Assembly (NCBI RefSeq): GCF_000350225.1
Contig: NW_005178764.1
Span: forward strand, 62,001 to 126,000
Length of the DNA stretch: 64,000 nt
Direction of reading: 5' to 3'
From: Chondrus crispus
Taxonomy: Eukaryota > Rhodophyta > Florideophyceae > Gigartinales > Gigartinaceae
The translations under genes were made by a program, and so were the position numbers. The notes beneath the pieces are model-generated. The model saw only the letters and a program-made list of their open reading frames with translations. It did not search any database and was not told where the DNA came from. This document shows positions 1 through 10,500 of this stretch, piece after piece. Position 1 is the stretch's first letter; each line of letters begins with the position of its first letter.

Positions 1-1
1 G

Positions 2-532
2 AACTACCGCTATCAGATGGAGACGCGCCCCGGAATGCGCAATCTCATCCAGCAGTCTACGCGGGCAGACCGAGGCCCGCGTCGAGGTGACCCGAGCCGA
101 TCGGGTGGGGGCGTCCGTTTTGCCCCTCGTGAAGGCGGGTACCGATACCCGAGGACCGATCAAAGGGATCGACGTGACCCTCGTCGGATGGATACGCGAT
201 ATCCCCGTCGAAATGGGCGAGGCGACCGGGGCCGACCCCCGTTGCCCCAAGGGGTACAGAACGCCATCATGTACCTCCAAGATTGGGCTGGTGAGACGCA
301 CCCCCAGCCCACGGAAGGAGGCGGAGGGGAGCTCGTTCTCTCCGCCCCTCGAATATTGCAACGGCCGGACGTCGCAATCCAAGGCCACGAAGTATCCGAT
401 TACTTCGTAGAAGATGCCCAGTCAGGGTGGGGAAACCGTCCCCATCCGCGCGGCCAGGGGCCCGTCGACGCGCTAGCTAACGATAGCCAAGCGAATACCA
501 CCGACAGCTCGGGTAGTTCGAAAACCCCGTAA
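2..532 (+). CDS. gag: Gag polyprotein, C-terminal part (copy 1)
   Basis: This open frame enters from the left edge with no start codon in the window. It matches the last 180 or so residues of the copy 2 gag, after its zinc knuckle: a basic Arg/Gly-rich stretch, then an acidic Ser/Thr-rich tail. Basic tails of this kind in Gag bind RNA (family knowledge). It ends at TAA 530-532. The pol frame is already open before this stop, from 517, so Gag and Pol overlap by 16 nt. The identity rests on alignment to copy 2. Confidence 0.85.
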   Translation, partial: NYRYQMETRPGMRNLIQQSTRADRGPRRGDPSRSGGGVRFAPREGGYRYPRTDQRDRRDPRRMDTRYPRRNGRGDRGRPPLPQGVQNAIMYLQDWAGETHPQPTEGGGGELVLSAPRILQRPDVAIQGHEVSDYFVEDAQSGWGNRPHPRGQGPVDALANDSQANTTDSSGSSKTP

Positions 533-568
533 AGACGGTTACGTTCGCGCGGTCGCGTGAACCGTCTT
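532..568 (+). promoter_or_regulatory. Stem-loop at the gag/pol overlap (putative -1 frameshift stimulator)
   Basis: Bases 532-540 pair perfectly with 560-568 (9 bp). The stem extends by three more pairs, 541-543 with 556-558, past one bulged G at 559. It begins on the last base of the gag stop codon, about 4 nt after an A4C4 run at 521-528. The same hairpin is present in copy 2 with a U-A pair changed to U-G, so pairing is kept. Confidence 0.55.
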
Positions 569-723
569 GTCACACCAACCTTGACCCGCCCCTATTTGTC
601 CCCGGCGGGGGAGGGGAATGTTTACCGATATTATTCCCCTCAACCCCGCACAAGCGCACCGAGACACCCGTGAGCTCGGTGCGAAAGGACGAAGACGCTG
701 AGGCAACCGTGAGCCCGGCGCAC

Positions 724-3700
724 ATGGAGGAAGGCACTGTGGCAACCGTGAGCCAAGTGCCTAACAAGAAGCGCATCGAACGCGCCAGCGGCCCGACCCA
801 GGGGGACCCGGGGCCGCCAGAAGAATTCAAGCCGCGTACGAACGCGACTTGTCGCGGGGACGCGGCCGACCGAAGGGCGCCCAGCGACCAAGGCCGAAGG
901 ACGCGGAAGAGAAGTCGGAACCGGCGCCGGCGGCCCAGGCGGAACGATCTCGCCGAGCCGGGCACGCCGAAGGTGGTCGAAGGCATCATTTGCCTTATGA
1001 CGTCGAAAATTTACAACGTCCTCGGCTCGATAGCCACGGAGGCAAATGTCTTCAAGCCCCGCACGATCGCCGTTGATACGTGCTCGGGGTACAATCTGGT
1101 GAGGAAGGCGGATCTTCCTCCCGATTGGTCGCGGTACGTCATCCGCGACGCGCCACTGCCCCGATTGGCAGGCGCGAATAGCAACCTGCTTAAGCTCTCG
1201 GCCGTCGTACGCCTGGCCGTGCGGTTGAGGAACACGACGTTCCGAATTCCGATCGTCGTGGCGGACCAGCTCGCCGTGCCGGTCCTCCTTGGTACGGCCT
1301 TCATCAATACACACGTACAAAGTATCGACATCGAAGCTCAACGGTTGGAGCTCCACCAAGGTGGCTCCGTTGCCATCGTCGACGGGAAGGGGGAGCCGAC
1401 TCCCCCAACCAGGCGGCACGGACGTCAGACAAACCGGGCTGACGCACGCGACGAAGCCCCGCAGGCGATCCGAATCGCCCGCTGGGTTACCATTCCCGCG
1501 AGGTCGCAGGCCCGTGTGCGCGTTACTACGACGGGGAGGGGACTCGTGTTTATAGAGCCGAAGCCGTCACTCCAACACCGACATGGAGTGAGGCTGACGA
1601 ACGGCGTCGTCGAGGTCCCGCCGAACCAGACCTTCGAGGTCATCGTCGCGAACTTTTCGCGACAGGAAAGGCGGGTTCCGAAGCACACCGTCGTGGGATA
1701 CGCGAAGCGCAACCCCCTCGCGATCTTGACGCCCGAACATCGCATCGCTGAGGGGATCGCGCACGCGCTACACCTAACCGACTTGACCGATCAAGTCGGA
1801 ACGGTAGGAGCTGGTCGACCAGGCTCCGCCCAAGGGGCAACCGTTGAGAAGAGAGGAGCCGGTACGGACGGCCGACCGGCGAAGTGCCCGCCGCCGGAAG
1901 GGGGCACTGCACCCGCCTCTGAAAAGGATCCCGAAAATCCGCCGGAGGATTGGGAAAAAGAAATCTACTTGTCATACATCGATGATGACAAGTTCCGGGG
2001 CCACGTGCTCGAGATGCTCCGTAAGCACTCGAGTCTGTGGAGCGGAGCGCTCGGAACGATCCGAGCGACCGAACACCGCATTCCCCTCGAACCGGGTACG
2101 AAGCCCATACGTTCAATGCCCTACCGAAAGGGGCCGGCTATGCGTGAGATGGTCGCCAAGGAAGTCAACAAAATGTTGAACGCAGGGGTAATCGAACCTG
2201 AGAGCACCGAGTGGGCGTCCCCTGTGGTGCTCGTACCGAAGAAAGACGGCTCTCTTCGGTTCTGCGTGAACTACCGGCGTCTCAACGCAAAGACGGCAGC
2301 GGATTCGTATCCGCTGCCCCGGATGGACGACTGCATCGATTCGCTCGGAGATGCAGGCGTCTTTACGACGTTGGACTGCAATTCCGGTTATTGGCAGATC
2401 CCCGTCGCTCCGGAAGACCGGGACAAGACCACGTTCACTACGCATATGGGAACGTTTCGCCAGTTGCGTATGCCGTTCGGGCTAAAAGGGGCACCGGCCA
2501 CCTTCCAACGTGCCCTCGGCATCATCCTATCTGGCGTCCGATGGCAGATATGCCTCGTCTACCTGGATGATGTCATCGTGTTCTCCCGTACGCATGGAGA
2601 ACACGCGAAGCATCTCGACACTGTGTTGAGCTTGTTAAGGAGCGCCGGAATCTCCCTCAAGCTCAAGAAGTGTAGCTTCTTCCAACCGAAGGTGCACTAC
2701 CTGGGGCACGTCATTTCCCCAGGTAAGCTGAGCGTCGCCGAAGCGGCGGCGGACGCCTTCAAGACGTTCACGTTTCCGAGAACGTTGACGCAGGTGCGCT
2801 CGTATCTCGGAGCGTGCAACGTCTACCGCCGCTTCGTGAAGGGGTTCGCGAAGATTGCGCGCCCATTAACGGAAATGACGCGCAAGGACGCGGACCCCAA
2901 CTTCGACGACCCGACCGAGCTGCAACTTCAAGCGTTCGAAGCGTTGAAGGAGCGAATGATTTCCCCACCGATCCTAGCATTGCGGCGGCACGATCGGCCG
3001 TACATGATCGACACGGATGCTAGTGCCTATCAACTGGGCTGTACGTTGCTCCAGGAACACGAAGGCGCCAACGACTGGCGCCCCGTGGGGTATTGGTCGT
3101 ACTCACTGTCCGATAGTGAGCGCAACTACAGCGCTACGGAGCGCGAATGCTTTGCCGTAGTGTGGGCCGTCCGCACACTACGGCCGTACATCGAAGGTAC
3201 CAAGTTCATCGTCCGGACGGACCATGATGCCCTCCGATGGCTTATGTCCCTCACGGAGAGTTCCGGAAGGCTTACCCGGTGGCGACTGCGGTTGGCGGAA
3301 TACGACTTCACCATCCAGTACCGCCCCGGGGGCGTGCACCAGGTGCCCGATGCCCTGTCACGCCTCGTGTCGCCAAGGGTCACCGACGACCCTCGCCCAG
3401 TCGTCGAGGTGGATGACGACATTCCCACCTTCGATGCGGGTACGACCGTCCCTGACATGTCGGACGAGCTCGCGGACCACGTCTGCACCGCGAGCTGCGA
3501 TCACAAGGCCGTCCATGTCTTCGTGACAACAAGGAACCAAGCCGGATCGCGAAGAGGTTCGCGCGTCCGTACGCGCGACGAGCCGAGGGGCGACGACGAG
3601 GCCCCCGCTCTTGAAGGACCCACCTCGTTCTGGGAGGAGAACGACGAGTTCGACGCTGTAGACATCGAGCGCGCCGAACAACCCGAAGTTGGCGCGCCCG

Positions 3701-5232
3701 CCTCCACGGTCGCCCCTCCGCAAGACGACCTTCCGGCCCCTCTTACGTTAGAGGGGATAGCCGAGGAGCAACGCGTGGATGACTTCTGCCAGACCGTACT
3801 GGCACGACAGTCAGAGTCCCGGGACTCCGCGTTCTTCGAGGACCACCACGGGGTGCTCAAACGGAGACACCCCTTCGACCCTGACATCGTGCAGGTCGTG
3901 GTGCCACGGACGCTACGGGCTCGGCTTCTCCAGCTCTGCCACACACCAACCATCGCGGGGCACCCGGGCCAGAACCGTATGTACTTCGCGCTCCGTCGCG
4001 AGTACTACTGTCCCCATCTCGCTGCAGATGTCGCAGCTACGGTGCGAGGGTGCCGATCCTGCGCGATGAACCGTGTTAAGTTGCGGAAACACCTCAACCG
4101 TTTGAAGTTGTTTCCGGCAACACGGCCGCTCGAGAGCCTCGCCATCTACATCTTGGGACCGCTACCCAAGACGAAGGCAGGGAAACGGTTCCTTCTCGTA
4201 ATTACGGACCGTTTCACCAAGCTGACTCAAGTTGTGGCACTGCGGACCGTAACCGCGTACACGGTCGCCGTCGCGTTCTGCGACGCGTGGGTATTTAAAT
4301 ACGGCGTCCCACGCTCGCTACTGTCGGATAACGGACCGCAGTTTAGCGCGAAGTTCTTCCACAGCACGTGCCGTGTTCTGGGGGTGACGAACTTGTACAC
4401 TTCGGCGTACCACCCCCAGACGAACGGGCAGGTCGAGCGATACAACCGGACGATCGCTTCGATGTTACGGAATTACGTCGGCGAACATCAGGACGACTGG
4501 GACGTGTACGTGGGGTCGCTCACGTACGCGTACAACTCCCACGTGCATCGTACGACGAGTACCACGCCCTTCGAGCTCGTCCTCAGCCGACCCCCGCCGG
4601 AGTTCTCTCTACGTAGAGCCGACGGTGACGCGCCCCCGTCCGATAGGAGCAACGCGCGCGCTGAGTTCCTCAAAACGTTGGACAACACGATCCAGAAGGC
4701 GTACGGGAGCCTGCGCCGGACGCAGGCTCGGTACAAGCGCGACTTCGATAAGCGCGTCAGACGGCTCAACGCACGTATCAAGGCAGGTAATTATGTCTAC
4801 GTAAACCCCATCGATGGGGCAAGGACGTCCAACAAACTCGCGTCGCCCGCCGTGGGGCCATACCGGGTGCTCGCCAACGACCGGCGAACCATCACGATCG
4901 ATCGTGATGGTGTCACCGAGCGCGTCCCCGCAGACCGCTGCGTATACGCGCCTCCACTGACGGGCGTGGCGCGGGCGAGCACGACAACCCCAAGTGACCT
5001 TGCTGACAAGGTCACCAAGGGCACGCATTACGCGGTCGAACGACTACTCCGGCATCGAGCCTTGGAGGACGGAACTACCGAGTTCCTCATCAAGTGGGCG
5101 GACTACGACACGCCCACCTGGACCGCGCGGACTCACGTCCCGGAGGAGTTGGTGTCTCGTTACGCCCAACGCCTCTGGAGACGCACCGGCAGAGACCTTG
5201 TCTCAGACGCGAACGCGGACGATCGCGCTTAA
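724..5232 (+). CDS. pol: Pol polyprotein (protease, RT, RNase H, integrase, chromodomain), copy 1
   Basis: The ORF is uninterrupted. The first ATG is 724, but the frame is open from 517, consistent with a Gag-Pol fusion made by -1 frameshifting. Domains in order are an aspartic protease (VDTCSGYN, then LLGTAF), a reverse transcriptase with YLDD, RNase H (DTDASAY, TDHDALRW), a zinc-binding HHCC module, an integrase core (LLSDNGPQF, GQVERYN) and a C-terminal chromodomain (YAVERLLRHR, FLIKWADYD). In the integrase the first catalytic Asp, present as AIDILG in copy 2, is Tyr here (TAC, 4147-4149). A nearby Trp is Cys (4009-4011), and the RT motif FCVDYR reads FCVNYR. The reading frame is intact, but the integrase is probably dead. 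Confidence 0.92.
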   Translation: MEEGTVATVSQVPNKKRIERASGPTQGDPGPPEEFKPRTNATCRGDAADRRAPSDQGRRTRKRSRNRRRRPRRNDLAEPGTPKVVEGIICLMTSKIYNVLGSIATEANVFKPRTIAVDTCSGYNLVRKADLPPDWSRYVIRDAPLPRLAGANSNLLKLSAVVRLAVRLRNTTFRIPIVVADQLAVPVLLGTAFINTHVQSIDIEAQRLELHQGGSVAIVDGKGEPTPPTRRHGRQTNRADARDEAPQAIRIARWVTIPARSQARVRVTTTGRGLVFIEPKPSLQHRHGVRLTNGVVEVPPNQTFEVIVANFSRQERRVPKHTVVGYAKRNPLAILTPEHRIAEGIAHALHLTDLTDQVGTVGAGRPGSAQGATVEKRGAGTDGRPAKCPPPEGGTAPASEKDPENPPEDWEKEIYLSYIDDDKFRGHVLEMLRKHSSLWSGALGTIRATEHRIPLEPGTKPIRSMPYRKGPAMREMVAKEVNKMLNAGVIEPESTEWASPVVLVPKKDGSLRFCVNYRRLNAKTAADSYPLPRMDDCIDSLGDAGVFTTLDCNSGYWQIPVAPEDRDKTTFTTHMGTFRQLRMPFGLKGAPATFQRALGIILSGVRWQICLVYLDDVIVFSRTHGEHAKHLDTVLSLLRSAGISLKLKKCSFFQPKVHYLGHVISPGKLSVAEAAADAFKTFTFPRTLTQVRSYLGACNVYRRFVKGFAKIARPLTEMTRKDADPNFDDPTELQLQAFEALKERMISPPILALRRHDRPYMIDTDASAYQLGCTLLQEHEGANDWRPVGYWSYSLSDSERNYSATERECFAVVWAVRTLRPYIEGTKFIVRTDHDALRWLMSLTESSGRLTRWRLRLAEYDFTIQYRPGGVHQVPDALSRLVSPRVTDDPRPVVEVDDDIPTFDAGTTVPDMSDELADHVCTASCDHKAVHVFVTTRNQAGSRRGSRVRTRDEPRGDDEAPALEGPTSFWEENDEFDAVDIERAEQPEVGAPASTVAPPQDDLPAPLTLEGIAEEQRVDDFCQTVLARQSESRDSAFFEDHHGVLKRRHPFDPDIVQVVVPRTLRARLLQLCHTPTIAGHPGQNRMYFALRREYYCPHLAADVAATVRGCRSCAMNRVKLRKHLNRLKLFPATRPLESLAIYILGPLPKTKAGKRFLLVITDRFTKLTQVVALRTVTAYTVAVAFCDAWVFKYGVPRSLLSDNGPQFSAKFFHSTCRVLGVTNLYTSAYHPQTNGQVERYNRTIASMLRNYVGEHQDDWDVYVGSLTYAYNSHVHRTTSTTPFELVLSRPPPEFSLRRADGDAPPSDRSNARAEFLKTLDNTIQKAYGSLRRTQARYKRDFDKRVRRLNARIKAGNYVYVNPIDGARTSNKLASPAVGPYRVLANDRRTITIDRDGVTERVPADRCVYAPPLTGVARASTTTPSDLADKVTKGTHYAVERLLRHRALEDGTTEFLIKWADYDTPTWTARTHVPEELVSRYAQRLWRRTGRDLVSDANADDRA

Positions 5233-5740
5233 GGAGGGGGCCCTCCACTGCTCTGCTCCGTTGCAGTTAAACGCAGCCCCTCGCGGTATGACAGAAACCT
5301 TAAGAACGGAAGGACAGGTGTCTGGAGAGGCACCAGCGAACTCGTGAGGATGCGAAGACGTCGAGGCGCACCGGCGGTCAAGCCATCCGACAGCCGCCGC
5401 CGGCAAGAGGGAGGAGGACAGACAGTACGTACGGCAAAATAGCACACCCGCCGAACCGCCGGCAAGGTGCGGGATGCCCTGGTCTCACCAGGGCTGTCAA
5501 CCCGCAGGCGAGCCGGTCCACCCGACGGAAGACCGGATCATCGTCCGGTCGCTGTGCGCAGGGTAGGAGGAGACGTGCGAGACACGGAGACGGAGGTTAT
5601 GCAGCATAGGGCCGCATTCGGGGGAGCGCGCCACAAGACAGTTGCCAAAGGGGGATCGGGCGAGAGCAACCCGATCGGAGGGTCAGTGTTATACCCCCAC
5701 GGACTCGAGACACCTCGAAACACACTGCAGAGGCAAAGTA
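5233..5740 (+). other. Post-pol region of copy 1, non-coding
   Basis: Directly after the pol stop comes a purine run (AAGGAGGGGG), the same polypurine motif found after pol in copy 2. Scattered similarity to 25,157-25,690 follows, for example the shared GGAAGACCGGATCAT and a GCGAGAGCAAC block. No long ORF is present on either strand. The similarity ends at about 5,730. Confidence 0.6.
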
Positions 5741-6560
5741 CCAGGAACAACAATACTTGTAGTATTCCGAAACATTAAAGTAATATCGTGTCATGATATA
5801 TGTAATGTTTTTGGACGATACGTTTTTGGGATACCAGAATAGTATTGTCCGGACAACAATACATCAGCATTCCAGGAATGATAATAAAACGTCCGTGTAC
5901 GATGAAAACATCAGAATTCGGGTACCACTTGCATCAGCCGTGAACAATAGATATAATGTCATTGTAAACATTAAAACATCAACAATGGACGTTACTTATA
6001 ATGTGTTATTGAAACACTATACGTAGCGTATGTGAACATTATAGGCACTGTCTGTGGAAACGATAAATGAATCATTTCAGCACACTGTATATAATTATAT
6101 TAGATGGCACTAAATGCAACGTGCAGAAACGTTAAATATAATGTTCCTTGAAACACTTTAAACATTGTCCAACGACAATATAAAATATTCATTAATTGTA
6201 TTATTACTTATATCGTACAGAAACGTGAAATATAACGTTCGAATAAACACTGGTAATGTTGTCCAACGACAATATATATTAGTAATATTTTGAATTATTA
6301 CTTTCATCGTTCTGTGCACGTTACATGTAATATGTCGGAATAGCAATAAACGTATCGTTCGTGAACACTATAATCGTGGTTTTCAGAAGTAATACTTATA
6401 TTGGTTTTGGATGGTAGTTGATACTGTTTCTGAGACGAAAATATAATGTTGCTGGACGACATTTGTAGTGTTTAGGAATTGGTAATGTAATGTTTTGGGG
6501 ACTACATTTGCAATGGTTGTAAAGCACTAAACTAAATGTAAGGAATGATAACGGAATCGC
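5741..6560. repeat. AT-rich block of degenerate short repeats
   Basis: This block has no coding potential. It is built from recurring words such as AATGTT, ACAATA, TAGTATT and TTGTCC/GTCCAACGACAATAT (the last at about 6,170 and 6,265). A similar but shorter block lies at 39,725-39,995, again with ACAATA/TTGGACAA words. Both abut truncated sequences. It may be a non-autonomous element or an AT-rich satellite; its ends cannot be fixed. Confidence 0.5.
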
Positions 6561-7380
6561 TGCCTGACGACACTGTTGATGGATGTGAAAACAAGCGTTT
6601 CATAGGCCAGTACCTACATGTATTATCAATATTGATGCAGCTGCAACAGACACAACAGTTGTGTCTGTCGATGATCGTCTTCGTCATGCCTGAGGATGTT
6701 TTTCATCGACATGGCTGCGGATAGTCGTCTTCGTCCTGCCGCAGATGGCGGTTTTTGGGGGGTAGAGCCTGTTAGCTGTGCCCCTGAAATTCGCAGCACT
6801 TTCAGGTTGTTGACTTTTGCCGGCGGTTGGTCCCTCTGTTTCGTGGCACTAGGAGGATCATATCACGTGCGGGATAGTTGTGAAGTTTCGTTAGCATCTC
6901 ACTGTGAATCGTGTCGCCTGCGGTGATGGTAACTCACTGTGGATCGTGTCGCCTGCGGTGATGGTAGCTCACTGTGGATCGTGTCGCCTGCTGTGATGGA
7001 AGCTCAATGTTGATAGCACATTGCGGATCTCATCCACTGGGAGGGTGGCGGCACTACGGCGTTGGTATCACGCTGCTCATGGATGTTTTGGGCTTAAGGT
7101 CAGCTCAAAGGATGAGTGCAACGTACTTATAGGGATTTGTGAATACATTTGGAGCTCGAATGTATCCTCAAGCGCTATAAACGTGAGCCGGTTGTGACCT
7201 AAATTGGGTTCTTACGACGAAACGGATGATGCTGCACCAATAAAACGTCATTTCCGTTTTGTCCATGGGATGAACACGTAAAGCACAGCACAGGTGTACA
7301 GCAACTCGAGTTGGAAGCCAATGACCTGCAAAATATGTTTACAGAATTTCAGTCAGCCAATTAGCAGGTGTGATTCACGC
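6561..7380. other. Intergenic stretch, no gene seen
   Basis: Apart from the 35-bp tandem repeat at 6,898-7,002 and a looser duplication near 6,670-6,745 (GTCGTCTTCGTC words), I see no gene or element end. It probably forms the 5' flank of the transposase gene. Confidence 0.4.
6898..7002. repeat. 35-bp tandem repeat, three copies
   Basis: Units start at 6,898, 6,933 and 6,968, each beginning CTCACTGTG and containing ATCGTGTCGCCTGC. Units 1 and 2 differ at two positions. A fourth unit decays after CTCAATGTTGAT at 7,003. Confidence 0.85.
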
Positions 7381-7436
7381 ATGTAATCCAGGCTGATATC
7401 AGACTGTTGACAGTCTGATATCAGCCTGGATTACAT
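7381..7436. repeat. Perfect 26-bp inverted repeat with a 4-nt loop
   Basis: Bases 7,381-7,406 are the exact reverse complement of 7,411-7,436, with the loop TTGA. It lies about 80 bp before the transposase start codon. It could form a very stable hairpin or cruciform. It could be a subterminal structure of the transposon, or a transcription signal. Confidence 0.9.
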
Positions 7437-7517
7437 TCACATTCATGAAATACGAGTCTGGTATGAGGTGGCTCCAATTGCACTCTCATCCGATGTCTTC
7501 CTCGCTTCTAACAGCTA

Positions 7518-10500
7518 ATGAAGAAAAGAATTCGGAAGCGACGGAACATGTTCCAGCTCGGGAGTCGGGGAAGAAGGGGTCGCATTGCGTACGACGATCG
7601 GTGGGGAGAACATCATGAGGAGACATTTCATCTGGCAGATACATCCGCTCCCTCAACACACAGTGCTGATGGAACGACACAAAACTGTACGGGTGCCGAG
7701 AAAGGTTGCGATGAAATCCGAGGAGCGGGTGCAGCGGAAACAAAAGAAGAAGAAATGGCAGAGGCGGAGGATAGAGATCATAAAGATGTGTGTTTTGAGA
7801 CTATAGAAGGGTTCAGAACCCCTATGGTCCACGAAATGCAGTTCGCAGATGAAATTCCAGTCGCGGAGATGCATGAAACGAATGGGCAAGACATGGGTGG
7901 CATGGTAGATATGGTACTTGAACACGTGAGGGGTACGACAAATGAACTGGTGGTCGGGCTCAGTGCACAGGACGAGGAAGATGAAATGCATCATGATATA
8001 GGACTGCAGTTGGATGTTGCGGAGATCCGTCGTGGATGGAAGAAGCTTAGCGTGTGGCAAAATATAATGGCTGTTTTACTTGTGTCCGGGACCGTTCGGT
8101 ACTCTAAGTCTGGTTATAACATCTTTCGGAGCTGTTTCAACCACCTTCTAAAGAAATACGAGCCGGGGGGGAAATTTTTTCCTGACTACTCTACGGTTTA
8201 TCGGACTCTGTCCCCTTTGCTTCGAGAGTGGGGTTTTGTGATGAGCATGGAATGCGAGGCGATTTTAGATACTTCGAAATCGGGCTCCAGACAGACTCTT
8301 CAGTCACTGCAGGGAGTTGGGCCAGTTTCAAGCCGTTTCAAAGTCATATTGCCATCATCTTGGTCTTTGATGGACTTGGCGTGCCGCGAGACATGGAATG
8401 TACTGAAAGGCGCTGCGAAAGACTCCATCTCTCCTAGCTCGGGAGCTCTGTTCTCCACTATCCAAAGCGTTCCCATGGTTCGAAATAGAGATCTCATTCT
8501 GGACATCGCTCGTAACGTCCTTCCCAGCACCGGCGACGAAACCGCGCCCTCCTGCCCATTGCTCACTGCGTACAGGGGAGATGGAGGAGTGGTCACCTTG
8601 CACTTGCGGAGGGAACCGCCATTTCCGCATGAAGTATTGTGCACTCTGGATATGTGTAGCGGAGCAGATCCAAAATGTTTCAAATTGACGTTCAGGGTTG
8701 TCAGAACCTCTCTCGTAGTGTCATGGAGAGACGGACCACCCCTGACCGAAGCGTCGAGGTCGGAGTTACGTTACGGAACATGGAAGGGATTTCGGCGGCC
8801 AACAACGGACCTGTGGCGCGCTGGTGACATTAGCACAGTTCTACATATCAGTGCTGAGCTGGATTATGTCATGGTACTAATTCAGCATCACAACAGATCA
8901 ACACAGGGAGGGCAGCAAATTGAGCTTGTGTGCATACCCTTCGCTTGCGAGGTTGGAGACGATGGAGCTGATCATCCTTTACGCATCTCATTTCATACAG
9001 CTTCGAAGGTTTCCGTGGTGGACGTCATGGTGGCCGGCAACCAGCCATCTCTTTCATTTCAACACTCCCGACCCCCAATTTCACCGTCATATGGTAAGCT
9101 TAAAGACGGAAGGAAATACTTTGTTGACCATATCCTACTATATTCAGATGGATTTTCCCCGTTCCGATTTAAAGCGGGTTCAGCGGGGGGTGTCTATTGT
9201 CTCTCCCTAAACTATCCTCCGGAATGTAGAAGTAGTAGAGAGCGAGTACGTATTCTTGCCCTGACTGAACCTGGAGTGTCAACGAAGGAAGGTCTGAAGC
9301 AAGTAGTAGCAGACCTCGTCAAATCATCAACAGAGGGTATACCTGCCAGAAGTGCCGATGGGGAGGATTTGCTGCTGTTTACCGATGTGGTTGGTTTCGT
9401 GAGCGACTACCACGAGGTTGGGCATGTCCTGGATGTGGTGGGAGTGAATGGCACAGCACCATGCAACCTCTGCTCGTTCATGCGATTTAAAGGGCCTAAA
9501 GGACTCGCATCGCGATATGCATACACCACGGATATTCACAGCGCAGACGCATGTTTCGCTAGAAATGCAGAAAGAACGAAGGCCTTACGAGCCTCTGGTA
9601 TCTCGGATGTAGAGCTGAACGCATTGGGCCTGAACGGAAATGACGATGCAGCAAGGAAAGCAAGTCCTTTTGTTTCTTTTTCTCAGGATTTGAAGAACGC
9701 GTTGAAAAAACCACGATACCGCTGACCGAACACAACGTCCCAGTCGCAAACCCTAGGTTTGACCCGTATCGCTCAATGCTCGTTGCCCCCGACCATCTCC
9801 TGGCTGGTAACGCAATTAATATTTTAACCCTTGCCTTTAAGTCCCTTCCTACCGCGACTAGAAGAAAGCAGGTAGACGGGTTAATCTGTTCCTTGTTGCG
9901 AACAAACCGCCTGGTAACTGAGACACGCATCTACAATTTCAGTACAAATAGTATGTACACGGCAAGCATATCGGCAACGTTTTCGATATTATTGATTGCT
10001 TCTCCTGTATTCAAAGAGATTGTTGATAACCTATCCTGCCCTCAAGAAATATCTAATGTATCCAAACAAGCACTGTGTTCAATTGTACAGAACCTCAGTT
10101 TGTTTAGCAAACTTGTCAGCAAGACATACTGGTATCCTAAGCTGCATGTGGATGGATTGGAGCAGGTGAAAAGGTACAATCGTGAAGATGGCACGGCGCA
10201 TATGGCAGACTTGGAACGCCATTGCAAGATGTACATACGAAACTGCAATGACCTTTGTCGAAGCAGTACTATGGCGGGGAAAGAGCTGGACAAGCCGAAT
10301 ATCCATCGGCTTCTAGAGCTTTATATGCATTCTATCCCTGCAATGGGTCACGTGCAGCACTTCGCCGAACTTGTTTTCGAATGCGCTCACCAGCCCCTTA
10401 AGCAGTCCATGGCAGATTCCAACGGTCATGACGCCCATATACAGGGAATGGATCACATTATTAATAACGATTGGAAAAACGGCTTTCATCTGCTCTTTAT

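Larger units (their letters stand above)
1..5740 (+). mobile_element. Ty3/gypsy chromovirus, copy 1, 5' part outside window and 3' end truncated
   Basis: The stretch is collinear with 19,900-25,690 of the complete element in this window. It starts inside gag, runs through a full pol, and keeps about 500 bp of the region after pol. Homology fades near 5,730, where an AT-rich repeat block begins. No 3' LTR (expected start TGTAGTATAAC) follows, so this copy is broken on the right. It differs from copy 2 at many third-codon positions, which marks the two as separate, older-diverged members of one family rather than a recent duplication. Confidence 0.9.

Noticed and set aside
7381..7436. Rho-independent bacterial terminator
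   Set aside because: No T run follows, and the surroundings (chromoviruses, introns, DENN gene) are eukaryotic.
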